The notes under the pieces are model-generated. The model was not told the DNA's origin, made no database searches, and saw nothing but the letters and a program-made list of their open reading frames with translations. Below are positions 8,207-17,181 of a stretch of 64,000 nt of DNA, piece by piece. Source of the stretch: Marinobacter halotolerans (GTDB lineage: Bacteria > Pseudomonadota > Gammaproteobacteria > Pseudomonadales > Oleiphilaceae); assembly GCF_008795985.1 (NCBI RefSeq), contig NZ_VMHP01000001.1, positions 1,240,001 through 1,304,000 of the forward strand, given 5' to 3'. The translations under genes were made by a program, and so were the position numbers. Position 1 is the stretch's first letter, and every line of letters starts with the position of its first letter.

Positions 8207-9412
8207 ATGAAGTACTCCCTATTCCGTTTCAGAAAGTCCACCCGCGCAGTTTTTCCGCTTACCCTTCTGACGAGCCTTCTTGCCCTGCCCGCACACAGTC
8301 AGGATCACCAGCAACGTCTGGATCAGTTGGAAGCCCGCCTGGACACACTGCAAAAGCAGATGACCGAAACCAGCCTGGAGAAAACCCGGTTTAACGGCTT
8401 TTTCAGCACCGGTTATACCCGTGCCACCAACAACGCGGGCTATGACGAGGCCACGGAAGACTCGGATCTTCAGACCCTGAGCCTGTTTGGCCTGCAGGGC
8501 ACCTTTGACCTCGCCCGCAACACTGCGGCAGTGCTGCAACTGGTTTCCCGCGGCAGTGAATACTGGGACACCGAGCTGGAGTGGGGCTACCTGCGCCACC
8601 AGTTCCGCACCGGCACCGAAGTTCGCGCCGGCAAGATGCGTCTCCCACTGTTCATGGAATCCGAAACCCTTGAAATCGGCTATGGCCAGCCCTGGGCCCG
8701 CCCGCCGGAAGCGGTCTATGACCCGGTACCGGTGCGCAGCTACCTGGGCGGCGATCTGGCCCATACCTTCAACTTCGACAGTTCGTCACTACAGACCCGC
8801 GTGTTTGCCGGCCATCTGGACGACGAGGCGGACTCCCTCGGTCAAACCATTGACGTAGAGCTTCGCAACCTCAACGGCCTGACGGCCAACTGGACCAATT
8901 ACCTCTGGACCTTCCGCGGCGTTTACGCCCGCGCCGAGGCTTCCGTCGGCAGCGTTGGCGGCCCGGTCAATCTGGGCCAGGACGAAAAGGCCGAATTCAT
9001 GGGGCTGGGCCTGTCCTACGATGATGGTGCCTGGCTGCTGATGTCTGAACTGACCCGGGTGAAGGTAGACGGCGTGTTCCAGAATACGGATTCCGCCTAT
9101 ATCACATTCGGCCGCCGTATCAGCGAAGTCACCCCCTATGTGACCGCCTCCTGGATCGAGAGCAAAGACAACTTCCGGCGCGAAGGCACACCGCTGGCGG
9201 TACTGGACGTGCGCCGCCAGGCCTACAGCCTGGGTTTCCGCTGGGACCTGGTGTCGTCCGTCGCCATGAAGTTTGACTGGACCCATGCCCGGGGCTTTGG
9301 CCATACCACTGGCGGGCTGATTGGCAATCAGTTGGCTGTTCTGGCCGGCAATCCGGACAACGCATTCGACAGCACCGACGTCTATACCGTCCGGCTCGAC
9401 GCCGCATTCTGA
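8207..9412 (+). CDS. Outer-membrane porin-like beta-barrel protein with N-terminal coiled coil
   Basis: A 401-residue exported protein. Residues 1-31 are a signal peptide ending ALPAHS. A short heptad stretch follows (QQRLDQLEARLDTLQKQM, about 35-52), then alternating polar/aromatic strands typical of a barrel, ending in ...VYTVRLDAAF with the terminal Phe read by the BAM machinery. AAGGAG lies 7 nt before the ATG at 8207 and decides against an overlapping ATG at 8203. It is 14 nt upstream of a periplasmic phosphate-binding-like protein, so the two probably work together in uptake of an anion. I do not recognise a named porin; substrate is unknown. Confidence 0.75.
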   Translation: MKYSLFRFRKSTRAVFPLTLLTSLLALPAHSQDHQQRLDQLEARLDTLQKQMTETSLEKTRFNGFFSTGYTRATNNAGYDEATEDSDLQTLSLFGLQGTFDLARNTAAVLQLVSRGSEYWDTELEWGYLRHQFRTGTEVRAGKMRLPLFMESETLEIGYGQPWARPPEAVYDPVPVRSYLGGDLAHTFNFDSSSLQTRVFAGHLDDEADSLGQTIDVELRNLNGLTANWTNYLWTFRGVYARAEASVGSVGGPVNLGQDEKAEFMGLGLSYDDGAWLLMSELTRVKVDGVFQNTDSAYITFGRRISEVTPYVTASWIESKDNFRREGTPLAVLDVRRQAYSLGFRWDLVSSVAMKFDWTHARGFGHTTGGLIGNQLAVLAGNPDNAFDSTDVYTVRLDAAF

Positions 9413-9426
9413 TCAGGAGGCAAACC

Positions 9427-9873
9427 ATGGGCTTATTGTCACTGAAGCGACCGAACCGGCTGGCTTTGGTCGCGGCAGCGGTACTAGTGTTGCTTGGCGC
9501 TACAGCGCATGCCGAACTGGTCATCATCGTCCACCCCGGCGGGCCGGACAGCATCACCCGACAGCAGGTGCGTGACATCTACCTCAATCGCAGCTCCCAG
9601 ATGCCGGACGGCCAGCGAGCAGTGGCTTTCGAGTTGCCTGCGGGAAACAGCATGCGAGACGACTTCAATGAGCTGATCACCGAGCGTTCGGACGCCTGGC
9701 TGAAGACATTCTGGGCACGTCAGGTCCTGACCGGGAAGGGGCAGCCGCCGACCGAAATATCCTCGGCCAGCGGCATGAAAAGCGTGGTGTCATCCACCCT
9801 GGGTGCTATCGGTTATCTCGATTCCACCCTGGTGGATGACAGCGTCAAGGTGGCGCTGACACCGGAACCCTGA
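9427..9873 (+). CDS. Short PstS-like periplasmic substrate-binding protein
   Basis: A 148-residue secreted protein: signal peptide to about residue 30 (LLGATAHA), then a small PBP-like domain (VIIVHPGGPDSITRQQVRDIYLN and NSMRDDFNEL). It covers about half of a full PstS, which runs near 300 residues, and lacks the second lobe's length. Such mini PstS-like proteins are usually annotated as phosphate ABC transporter substrate-binding proteins, but no ABC permease or ATPase is adjacent. GGAGG before the ATG and 14-nt spacing show co-translation with the porin. A role in sensing or capture of an oxyanion is an inference. Confidence 0.7.
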   Translation: MGLLSLKRPNRLALVAAAVLVLLGATAHAELVIIVHPGGPDSITRQQVRDIYLNRSSQMPDGQRAVAFELPAGNSMRDDFNELITERSDAWLKTFWARQVLTGKGQPPTEISSASGMKSVVSSTLGAIGYLDSTLVDDSVKVALTPEP

Positions 9874-9879
9874 TCGCTT

Positions 9880-9899
9880 GCGGGGCTTAGAAGCCCCGC
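9880..9899. terminator. Hairpin between the convergent PBP and SSADH genes
   Basis: GCGGGGCTT (9880-9888) and AAGCCCCGC (9891-9899) form a perfect 9-bp stem with a 2-nt loop. It carries the last codons and the TAA stop of the leftward SSADH gene, and follows the stop of the rightward PBP gene by 7 nt. No T-run follows on either strand, so termination strength is uncertain. Confidence 0.5.
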
Positions 9900-11338
9900 G
9901 GTACTGTCTGGGCCTCGACAAACTCGAACAGGCCTTCCAGACCGCCTTCGCGGCCGATACCGGATGCCTTCATGCCGCCAAACGGTGCTTCCGGTGTCGG
10001 GCCGGTGCCGGTGTTCCAGCCCACATGGCCAAACCGCAGGCCGGCGGCCACACGCTGGGCGCGTTCGGCGTCGGCGGTAAACACGTAGGAGGCCAGGCCA
10101 AACTCGGTGTCATTGCCGGCTTCGATGACTTCCTCTTCGCCCCGGAACGTAGCCATGGGAACCAGCGGCCCGAAGGTTTCCTCGCGAGAACAGGCCATAT
10201 CCCGGGTCACACCGGAAATCACGGTGGGCGGGAAGAACAGGTGGCCTTCGCCCAGATCGGCCGGCTTTTTACCGGCCACCAACTGGCCACCCTTCTGCAG
10301 TGCATCCTCGACATGGCGTTTGACCTTGTCGAAGCCGGCTTTATTAATCAGCGGACCCAGGTCTACGTCCTCGGTCAGACCGTTGCCGATGGTCATGCGA
10401 TTAACCCGCTCGGCCAGCTTTTCAGCGAAAGCATCCACCACCTTTTCATGCACGAAAATGCGGTTGGCGCAGACACAGGTCTGGCCCCCACCACGGAACT
10501 TGTTGGCGATCAGGTTATCGGCTGCGGCATCCAGGTCTGCGTCGTCAAACACAATGAACGGTGCGTTGCCCCCCAGCTCCAGGGCCAGTTTCTTGACCTG
10601 GTCAGACGTGTCGATCAGCAGCTTGCGACCCACTTCGGTGGAGCCGGTAAAGCTGAGCATGGGCACGTCCGGGCTTTCACACAGAGCCTTACCGATCACG
10701 CTAGCCTTGCCCATCACCAGGTTCACCATGCCGTCCGGAAGATCCACGTGCTTATCCATCAACGCAAACAGGGCGATCATGGTCAGCGGGGTTTCACTGG
10801 CGGGCTTGATCACCGACGGACAACCGGCCGCCAGCGCGGCCGACAGTTTCTTGGCAATCATGCCGATGGGGAAATTCCAGGGCGTGATCAGCCCGGCCAC
10901 GCCGATGGGGCGATAATGAACCGTCCAGGTGCAGTCCTTGGGCTTCTCGGCGATGGTATGGGCATCAAGCGCCTGTATATGCTTCGAGCAATAATCGAAG
11001 AAGCCGGCTGCGTAATCCACTTCCCCCTGGGCTTCTTTCAATGGCTTACCGTGCTCGGTACACAGAATCCGGCCCACCTCTTCCTTGTTGGCTTTCAAAG
11101 CGTCACGGATATCTTCCAGCCACTTGCGGCGGGTTTCGAGGGAGTAAGGCTGGGTCAGCCTAAGTGCTGACTTGCCAGCGGCGATGGCGTCTTTGACCTC
11201 TGCCTCGGACATGGAGGCAACGTTCGCAACCACCTCGCCCGTTGCCGGGTTGTATACCTCGAAGGTGTTGCCAGCCGGCGCATCAGACCACCGACCGCCA
11301 ATGTAGCCAGTCAGCTTTGGAAGCAATGGTGACTCCAT
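9887..11338 (-). CDS. gabD: NAD(P)-dependent succinate-semialdehyde dehydrogenase
   Basis: A 483-residue aldehyde dehydrogenase oxidising succinate semialdehyde to succinate, the last step of GABA and polyamine-derived aminobutyrate breakdown. TPWNFPIGM (152-160) marks the cofactor site, Glu254 lies in LALELGGNAP and the catalytic Cys288 in GGGQTCVCANR. Cys290 two residues later matches the C-x-C redox pair known in human SSADH. Length and N-terminal LTGYIGGRW fit GabD. It diverges from an acetylpolyamine deacetylase gene across 191 bp, so the two may share control of polyamine use. Confidence 0.88.
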   Translation of the reverse strand: MESPLLPKLTGYIGGRWSDAPAGNTFEVYNPATGEVVANVASMSEAEVKDAIAAGKSALRLTQPYSLETRRKWLEDIRDALKANKEEVGRILCTEHGKPLKEAQGEVDYAAGFFDYCSKHIQALDAHTIAEKPKDCTWTVHYRPIGVAGLITPWNFPIGMIAKKLSAALAAGCPSVIKPASETPLTMIALFALMDKHVDLPDGMVNLVMGKASVIGKALCESPDVPMLSFTGSTEVGRKLLIDTSDQVKKLALELGGNAPFIVFDDADLDAAADNLIANKFRGGGQTCVCANRIFVHEKVVDAFAEKLAERVNRMTIGNGLTEDVDLGPLINKAGFDKVKRHVEDALQKGGQLVAGKKPADLGEGHLFFPPTVISGVTRDMACSREETFGPLVPMATFRGEEEVIEAGNDTEFGLASYVFTADAERAQRVAAGLRFGHVGWNTGTGPTPEAPFGGMKASGIGREGGLEGLFEFVEAQTVPRGF

Positions 11339-11433
11339 CTTCTGAACTCCTCTAAAATATGTATAGCGAATAGGTAAAATCGTGTTTGCGTCAATGTGAT
11401 ATGTCTCTCATAGTGGATGCAGAAACCGCCACT

Positions 11434-11496
11434 GTAAAGTCGGGCGAGTAAAGTCCTGGCGCGTCGTTTTGATCTGCGCCCATCCCCTTCTATACT
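11434..11496 (+). promoter_or_regulatory. Putative promoter region of the acetylpolyamine deacetylase gene
   Basis: TTGATC at 11469-11474 and TATACT at 11491-11496 (16-bp spacer) could be -35 and -10 boxes. Just upstream GTAAAGTC occurs twice (11434-11441 and 11448-11455), 14 bp apart, roughly 1.3 helical turns, a spacing possible for a tandem activator site. The rest of the 11339-11529 gap shows only an AT-rich stretch (11350-11400) near the divergent SSADH start. Confidence 0.3.
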
Positions 11497-11529
11497 CGAC
11501 TTACCAAACGCATTCAGGAGGCCTCAAAG

Positions 11530-12543
11530 ATGAAGGCATTTTTTCACCCCTTGCAAGACCAGCACCTTCCCAAAACCTATTTCACCCGTGGGCAGATGCG
11601 CCAGCCTCAGGAAGTGCCGGATCGCACGGCACAGATGCTGGAAGGGTTGAAAGAACTGGGCGTACAGGTACTCCAGCCGGCCGATCAGGGCGCGGCGCCC
11701 ATCTCGAAAGTTCACGATCTGGGTTATCTGCGATTCCTGGAATCGGCTCATCGTCGCTGGAAAGCCATGGGCGACTGGGGCGATGAAGTAATCTCGAATA
11801 TTTTCGTACGCTCACCCAATGCCCTGAAAGGCATTCTTGCCGAGGCCGGACGCTACCAGGCGGACGGCAGCTGCCCGATTGGCGAGAAAACCTGGGAGGC
11901 GGCCTACTGGTCCGCGCAAAGTGCCCTGGGTGCCGCCGATGCCCTGATTGCCGGCGAGCGTTCCTCCTACGCCGTCTGCCGGCCACCCGGGCATCACGCC
12001 CGTAAGGATGCCGCCGGCGGTTTCTGCTACCTGAACAATGCCGCTATTGCAGCGGAGCATCTGCGGTCGCGGTTTGGCCGGGTGGCCATACTGGATACCG
12101 ACATGCACCACGGTCAGGGGATTCAGGAAATCTTCTACGACCGCAGCGATGTGCTCTATGTGTCCATTCACGGCGACCCGACCAACTTCTATCCGGTCGT
12201 CGCCGGCCACGAAGAAGAGCGTGGTGAAGGCGAAGGCCGCGGCTACAACATCAACCTGCCCATGCCCCACGGATCGTCCGAGGAAGACTTCTTCGCAAAA
12301 CTGGACGAAGCCCTGGCCGCGGTCAGGCTGTATCAGCCCGATGTGCTGATTCTTGCCCTGGGCTTTGATATTTACCACAACGATCCGCAGGCGAAAGTGT
12401 CTGTCAGCTCGGAAGGCTTCTGCCGGCTGGCAACCCACGTCCGCGAGACAGGGTTGCCGACACTGGTGGTTCAGGAAGGCGGGTATGACCTGGAAGCACT
12501 GAGCAAAAACGTTCAGGAATTCTTCAAGGGCCTTGAGGGGTAA
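11530..12543 (+). CDS. Acetylpolyamine aminohydrolase (class II histone-deacetylase fold)
   Basis: A 337-residue zinc hydrolase removing acetyl groups from acetylated polyamines. Catalytic histidines are in RPPGHHARKD (H155, H156); zinc ligands D191 and H193 in DTDMHHGQG and D280 in ALGFDIYHND; the catalytic Tyr is in the late QEGGYDLEAL block. The N-terminal MKAFFHPLQDQHLPKTYFTRG is typical of bacterial acetylpolyamine amidohydrolases rather than HDAC-like AcuC. AGGAGG (11516-11521) sits 8 nt before the ATG. Its last 20 bp overlap the 3' end of the convergent thiI gene. Function is established for the family; substrate range here is inferred. Confidence 0.9.
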   Translation: MKAFFHPLQDQHLPKTYFTRGQMRQPQEVPDRTAQMLEGLKELGVQVLQPADQGAAPISKVHDLGYLRFLESAHRRWKAMGDWGDEVISNIFVRSPNALKGILAEAGRYQADGSCPIGEKTWEAAYWSAQSALGAADALIAGERSSYAVCRPPGHHARKDAAGGFCYLNNAAIAAEHLRSRFGRVAILDTDMHHGQGIQEIFYDRSDVLYVSIHGDPTNFYPVVAGHEEERGEGEGRGYNINLPMPHGSSEEDFFAKLDEALAAVRLYQPDVLILALGFDIYHNDPQAKVSVSSEGFCRLATHVRETGLPTLVVQEGGYDLEALSKNVQEFFKGLEG

Positions 12544-13999
12544 ACACCTTGATGTTGTTGTGCCCCTCAGCTTTCAGGTTGCAGGCCTGCATCCGGCTCA
12601 TGGTGCCGCGGTCACAGTACAGCAGGTATTGCTGGTCATCCGGCAGGGTCTGGATCCGTTCATTCAGCTCATAGAACGGAATTTCCAGAACCGGGTTGCT
12701 GTTCAGTTTCAGGGGGGCGACAGCCTCCTCTTCGGGATGGCGAAGATCGATAATCACGTCTTCCCGGGCCGGGGTTTGCACCAGCTCCACCTCCTCCGGG
12801 GTCTGCATTGTTTCCAGCAGACGTTCCACCGATGTGTCCTGACGGCTTTCAATGGCCCGTAACAGCACCTCAGGGTCCATTTTTGCCTCGTCTGCCTCTA
12901 CCCGATCAAGTTTTGCCCGGGTTGCCGGTTTGCGGGAAATCACACCACAATACTCCGGCATGGTTCTGGCAAACGGCTCAGTTCCGATTGTCCGCGCCAT
13001 ATCAATGATGGCCTCTTTGTCCATCGACACCAGCGGGCGCAACACCAGTTGTTCGCAGGCTCGATCCACCACATTCAGGTTTGCCAGGGTCTGGCTGGAT
13101 ACCTGCGCAACCGAGTCGCCCGTGACCAGGGCCGTGGCATTGTTTTCACCAGCGATTGTGGCAGCGGCCTTCAGCATCTGGCGTTTAAGCACCACACCCC
13201 AATGGCGGCTGTTCACCGATCTCATGATTTCGCCCACCACGCCTTCAAACGGCACGGACACGAACTTGGCGCTGTGGGAAGCGCCGTAGCGCTCCCAGAG
13301 GTAATGAACCACCTGCCGTACCCCGATTTCATGGGCGGCACCGCCGAGATTGAAAAACACGAAATGGGAGCGAATACCACGGCGCATCATCATGTAGGCC
13401 GCTACCGACGAATCGAACCCGCCGGACATCAGTGTCATCACCGTTTCCACCGACCCCAGGGGGTAGCCCCCAGCACCCCGGTGGCGACGATGGGCAATGT
13501 GAAAGTGATGGTCGTGGACCTCGATACGGACTTCCAGATCCGGCCGGGTGAGATCGACGCCCTTCGGCTCACAGTCCGACATAAGCGCAGCGCCTACCAG
13601 ACACTCAAGATCCCGGGACCGGAACGACTGATCTCCATGCCGACGAACCCGCACAGCAAAGGTCCGGCCTTTCAGCCGGTTGCGGAATGCCTGAACGGCC
13701 TGCTCAGCCACCGCATCCATGGTCGTCCAGGGAAAAACGCTGATTTCCTGGATTGTGGATACCCCCGGCACCCGCTGGAGCGTGTCGATCGCTTCCGGCA
13801 ACAGAGTCCGGTCTTCGGGAAGTTCCACTATGACCCGATCCCAGGTTCCTTCTACCCGGATGCGGCCGCCCACCCTTACACTGCTTTGCAGGCGTCCGAG
13901 GAGCTTGCGGACATTCTGGCGCAGCAGCCGCATCTGCTGACGGCGCACAGCTTTGCCCTTTAGGGCAATTTCGGGAGCGGGGCGGATCAAAAGCTTCAT
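12524..13999 (-). CDS. thiI: tRNA 4-thiouridine synthase ThiI with rhodanese domain
   Basis: A 491-residue sulfurtransferase making 4-thiouridine at tRNA position 8 and feeding sulfur to thiamine thiazole. Order: ferredoxin-like and THUMP RNA-binding domains (to about 165), PP-loop SGGFDSS (192-198), Cys351 in MPEYCGVISRKP, and a C-terminal rhodanese domain with persulfide Cys462 in LLYCDRGTMS. All residues of the E. coli mechanism are present. The ATG at 13999 (MKLLIRPAPEIALKGK) is the family start; an upstream in-frame ATG at 14071 adds 24 unrelated residues. It is divergent from ppnN. Confidence 0.96.
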   Translation of the reverse strand: MKLLIRPAPEIALKGKAVRRQQMRLLRQNVRKLLGRLQSSVRVGGRIRVEGTWDRVIVELPEDRTLLPEAIDTLQRVPGVSTIQEISVFPWTTMDAVAEQAVQAFRNRLKGRTFAVRVRRHGDQSFRSRDLECLVGAALMSDCEPKGVDLTRPDLEVRIEVHDHHFHIAHRRHRGAGGYPLGSVETVMTLMSGGFDSSVAAYMMMRRGIRSHFVFFNLGGAAHEIGVRQVVHYLWERYGASHSAKFVSVPFEGVVGEIMRSVNSRHWGVVLKRQMLKAAATIAGENNATALVTGDSVAQVSSQTLANLNVVDRACEQLVLRPLVSMDKEAIIDMARTIGTEPFARTMPEYCGVISRKPATRAKLDRVEADEAKMDPEVLLRAIESRQDTSVERLLETMQTPEEVELVQTPAREDVIIDLRHPEEEAVAPLKLNSNPVLEIPFYELNERIQTLPDDQQYLLYCDRGTMSRMQACNLKAEGHNNIKVFTPQGP

Positions 14000-14139
14000 A
14001 AAGTCTGGTTTGTGCGCATTGGCGTAATCTGGAGTAATTGAGTAGTGTACCGTTTTCAATTTGTGCATCAAAATCGGGCATCACATATGTATCATTTGTC
14101 CGATTGCGGCTTTTTTCAATTCCAGGAGCTTTTCCGCCA

Positions 14140-15522
14140 ATGAGCGCTTCCACCATCAACGCCCTTGTGTCCCCCGAAGGCAGTCTTGAGATTCTGTCCA
14201 CCTTTGAGGTGAACCGGCTCAAGGATAAAAGCGAGGGCGGGCTCTATCAGCTGTTTCGCCAGTGCGCGCTCGCGGTTCTGAACACCGGCGTGGAAACCGA
14301 TGACTGCAAATCCCTGATGGAAGCCCACGCGGATTTCGACGTTCGCCTGGTGCCCCAGCCGCGAGGCCTGAAGCTGGAACTGATCAACGCACCCGCCCAC
14401 GCCTTTGTGGACGGGGAAATGCTCAGGGCCATGCGTGAGCACCTGTTCTCGGTGTTGCGGGATATCATCTACTCCTATTCCATTCCCCAGTCTGCCGCCG
14501 GTTTCAAGCGGGATGAGCCAGAGGGCATCACCAACCTGGTTTTCCATATCCTGCGCAACGCCCGGGTACTGCAGGCAGGCCGGCGACCGGATCTGGTGGT
14601 GTGCTGGGGCGGCCACTCCATCAACGAGCGGGAATACCAGTACAGCAAGGAGGTGGGCCATCAGCTTGGCCTGCGCGGCCTGAGCATCTGCACCGGTTGT
14701 GGCCCCGGCGCCATGAAGGGCCCGATGAAAGGAGCCACCATCGGCCACGCCAAACAGCGGGTAAAAGACGGCCGTTACATTGGCCTGACCGAGCCGGGCA
14801 TCATTGGTGCCGAAGCCCCCAATCCCATCGTTAATGAACTGGTTATCCTGCCGGATATCGAGAAACGCCTGGAAGCCTTCCTGCGGGCAGGCCACGGCGT
14901 GATTGTTTTCCCCGGCGGCGTGGGCACGGCTGAAGAGATCCTTTATCTGCTGGGCATTCTGCTACACCCGGAAAATGCCGACCTGCCCTTTCCGGTGGTT
15001 TTCACCGGCCAGCAGGAAAATATGGAATACTTCGAAATGATCGACGAGTTCATCCGCAATGCCCTGGGTGATGAAGCCGCCAGCAAATATGAAATCATCA
15101 TCGACGATCCGGTCCGGGTCGCCCAGACCATGAAGCGCGGCATGCACGAGGTGGAAACCTTCCGCCGCGCCATGCAGGACGCCTACTACTTCAACTGGAT
15201 GCTGAAAATAGACCCGGTCTTCCAACTGCCTTTCGAGCCCACCCATGAACGGATGCGCAACCTGGCATTGCACCGTGACCAGCCGGCGCACCTGGTAGCC
15301 GCCAACCTGCGGAAGGCCTTTAGCGGCATCGTGGCGGGTAACGTCAAGGAGACCGGTATCGAGCAGGTACAAGCACATGGGCCCTTTGAAATCTCCGGAG
15401 ATCCAACGCTGCTGATGCCTCTTGGAGAGATGCTGAAACAGTTTGTGGCCCAGAACCGGATGAAATTGCCCGGTTCCGGCGCCTACGAACCCAGCTACCG
15501 AATCGTCGGTAAACAGGACTGA
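14140..15522 (+). CDS. ppnN: Pyrimidine/purine nucleotide 5'-monophosphate nucleosidase PpnN (YgdH)
   Basis: A 460-residue LOG-family enzyme cleaving nucleotide monophosphates to base and ribose 5-phosphate; in E. coli it is controlled by (p)ppGpp. The LOG signature appears as CTGCGPGAMKGPMKGA and PGGVGTAEE, with the PpnN-specific N-terminal cap (SPEGSLEILSTFEVNRL) and C-terminal block (EPSYRIVGKQD). The ATG at 14140 has AGGAG 11 nt upstream and gives the usual length; an ATG at 14038 would add 34 residues over the thiI promoter. No adjacent functional partner is evident. Confidence 0.93.
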   Translation: MSASTINALVSPEGSLEILSTFEVNRLKDKSEGGLYQLFRQCALAVLNTGVETDDCKSLMEAHADFDVRLVPQPRGLKLELINAPAHAFVDGEMLRAMREHLFSVLRDIIYSYSIPQSAAGFKRDEPEGITNLVFHILRNARVLQAGRRPDLVVCWGGHSINEREYQYSKEVGHQLGLRGLSICTGCGPGAMKGPMKGATIGHAKQRVKDGRYIGLTEPGIIGAEAPNPIVNELVILPDIEKRLEAFLRAGHGVIVFPGGVGTAEEILYLLGILLHPENADLPFPVVFTGQQENMEYFEMIDEFIRNALGDEAASKYEIIIDDPVRVAQTMKRGMHEVETFRRAMQDAYYFNWMLKIDPVFQLPFEPTHERMRNLALHRDQPAHLVAANLRKAFSGIVAGNVKETGIEQVQAHGPFEISGDPTLLMPLGEMLKQFVAQNRMKLPGSGAYEPSYRIVGKQD

Positions 15523-15534
15523 GGCTAGCGTCTT

Positions 15535-15870
15535 TTACTTGCCGCCATCGGCGGGAAGACTGGCGTAATAGGCAGCCAGATTGGCAATATCCGTGTCACT
15601 CAGGCCCATTGCCTGACCCTGCATGATGGCTGCCTGGCCGCCACTGCGCTGCTTGTTTTTATAAGCTTTCAATGAAAGCACCAGATACTGTTCGTTCTGG
15701 CCAGCCAGGTTTGGATAAGTGGGAATCTGGGCGATGCCGTTCTTGCCATGGCACGCCGCACAGACCGCCGCCTTGGCCTTACCTGCCTCGGCATCTGCTG
15801 CTGCAGACACGGCCGGAAAGATGAAACCCAGTACAAACAGTCCTGCAATGGTATAGCGTTTCAGACTCAT
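15535..15870 (-). CDS. Small periplasmic class I cytochrome c
   Basis: A 111-residue monoheme cytochrome c: signal peptide to about residue 25 (FPAVSAAA), haem-binding C37-AA-C40-H41 and a likely axial Met at 83 or 88 in [12 protein letters not shown], followed by [11 protein letters not shown]. This resembles one half of cytochrome c4 or a c553-type carrier, passing electrons between respiratory complexes in the periplasm. A GAGGG site precedes the ATG. It stands alone, convergent to ppnN with 12 bp between stops. Confidence 0.88.
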   Translation of the reverse strand: MSLKRYTIAGLFVLGFIFPAVSAAADAEAGKAKAAVCAACHGKNGIAQIPTYPNLAGQNEQYLVLSLKAYKNKQRSGGQAAIMQGQAMGLSDTDIANLAAYYASLPADGGK

Positions 15871-15897
15871 TGGTTTTACCCTCTCATCATTTTGTTG

Positions 15898-15918
15898 GCG
15901 CTAGAAAGCGCTCTTTTT
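15898..15918 (+). terminator. Possible intrinsic terminator (rightward) upstream of the enoyl-CoA hydratase gene
   Basis: GCGCT (15898-15902), loop AGAA and AGCGC (15907-15911) are followed by TCTTTTT on the plus strand. It is a short terminator-shaped hairpin, but it sits in the leader of the leftward cytochrome c gene, so it may instead be an AT-rich promoter element. The rest of the 15871-16055 gap shows no other recognisable element. Confidence 0.3.
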
Positions 15919-16055
15919 AAATATCAGTTTTCTGACCCCGGAATTTATAGCACAGCATACCGGTGAGTTACATCGCAGCGCCGATACCACCATCCCTTTG
16001 CAGATACGCCGGGTTTTCGAATTGATATCAAATTGCACTCATCGGAGAGCCCCCT

Positions 16056-17174
16056 ATGCCCATAGAGGTTCAGGAGCTTCCCTGCCGGGAAGGCTCTGTC
16101 GGCGTCATCACACTGAACACGCCGGAAACACTCAACGCCCTGTCCGGTGACATGATCGACCGTATGCAGATGACGCTTGATGGCTGGGCAGCGTCGCCGG
16201 AAATTTGTCTGGTGGTTTTGCGGGGCGCTGGGGAGAAAGGCTTCTGTGCCGGCGGCAATATCCGCGAGCTTTACCAGGTCCTGTCACCGCAAGACGCCGG
16301 GAAAGCGGAAGAGCCCACCCGAGCTGCGGGCTACTTTGCCCGGGAATACCGCCTGGATTACACGGTTCACCGGTTTCCAAAGCCGGTCATCACCCTGGCC
16401 CATGGTGCCGTGATGGGCGGTGGGCTGGGGCTGTTGACCGCCAGCCGCTACCGGCTGGTCACGCCGGATATCGTCATGGCGATGCCGGAAATTTCTATCG
16501 GCCTGTTCCCGGATGTGGGCGCCAGCTGGTTCCTGAATCGCCTGCCGGGAAGGCTGGGCCTGTTCATGGGCCTGACCGGTGCCCGCCTGAACGTGTCCGA
16601 TGCCATGCGTGTGGGACTTGCGGATATGGTTCTGCAGCCGGAGCAGGCAGAGGGACTGGTTTCGCGCCTGCAACAGGAACGTTGGAGTGGCGAGTGCGCT
16701 GTTGATGACAACCGTCTGTTCCGCCTGTTCCGCCAGCTTGAACTCCCTGACTATCGCGCGTTACCGGAGAGTGAGCTGGCACGACATGAGCAGACCATTG
16801 CCCGCCTGAGCGCTGGCGATCATCTGCCGGAGATTGTCGATCGGATTCTGGACGCAGATGAACAGTCGGACTGGTGGCAGGCCGCCACCGCCAACCTCCG
16901 GGGAGGCTGTCCGGTAACAGCCTGGCTGGTGTGGACCCAGCTCAGAAAAGCGCAGCAGATGTCGTTGAAGGATATTTTCCGGATGGAGCTGACCATGGCC
17001 ACCCGTTGCACCGAAAGACCCGACCTTATAGAAGGCATCCGCGCACGTCTGATTGATCGTGACCAGTCCCCCAGATGGTCGTTCGGCTCCGTCGCGGAGG
17101 TACCCGAAGACGTGGTGGAAAGCCATTTCACACCGACGCTCGACGACAGCACCGATCCAATGAAGCTCGACTGA
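16056..17174 (+). CDS. Enoyl-CoA hydratase/isomerase family protein, probable 3-hydroxyisobutyryl-CoA hydrolase
   Basis: A 372-residue crotonase-fold enzyme. GAGEKGFCAGGNIRELY and the oxyanion-hole glycines in HGAVMGGGLGLLTASRYR are classic; the block MPEISIGLFPDVGASWFLNRLPG and the length near 370 (not 260) mark the 3-hydroxyisobutyryl-CoA hydrolase branch of valine breakdown. The C-terminal SLKDIFRMELTMATRC also fits that branch. It lies alone, convergent to an ankyrin lipoprotein, not in a valine operon, so the exact substrate is less certain than the family. Confidence 0.85.
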   Translation: MPIEVQELPCREGSVGVITLNTPETLNALSGDMIDRMQMTLDGWAASPEICLVVLRGAGEKGFCAGGNIRELYQVLSPQDAGKAEEPTRAAGYFAREYRLDYTVHRFPKPVITLAHGAVMGGGLGLLTASRYRLVTPDIVMAMPEISIGLFPDVGASWFLNRLPGRLGLFMGLTGARLNVSDAMRVGLADMVLQPEQAEGLVSRLQQERWSGECAVDDNRLFRLFRQLELPDYRALPESELARHEQTIARLSAGDHLPEIVDRILDADEQSDWWQAATANLRGGCPVTAWLVWTQLRKAQQMSLKDIFRMELTMATRCTERPDLIEGIRARLIDRDQSPRWSFGSVAEVPEDVVESHFTPTLDDSTDPMKLD

Positions 17175-17181
17175 ACCCTAT

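Noticed and set aside
9878..11170. Open frame of 430 codons on the plus strand
   Set aside because: Antisense to succinate-semialdehyde dehydrogenase with complete active site; no domain and no ribosome site.
15898..15918. Firm terminator for ppnN
   Set aside because: The stem is only 5 bp and lies beyond the whole cytochrome c gene in antisense, so it is listed with low confidence only.
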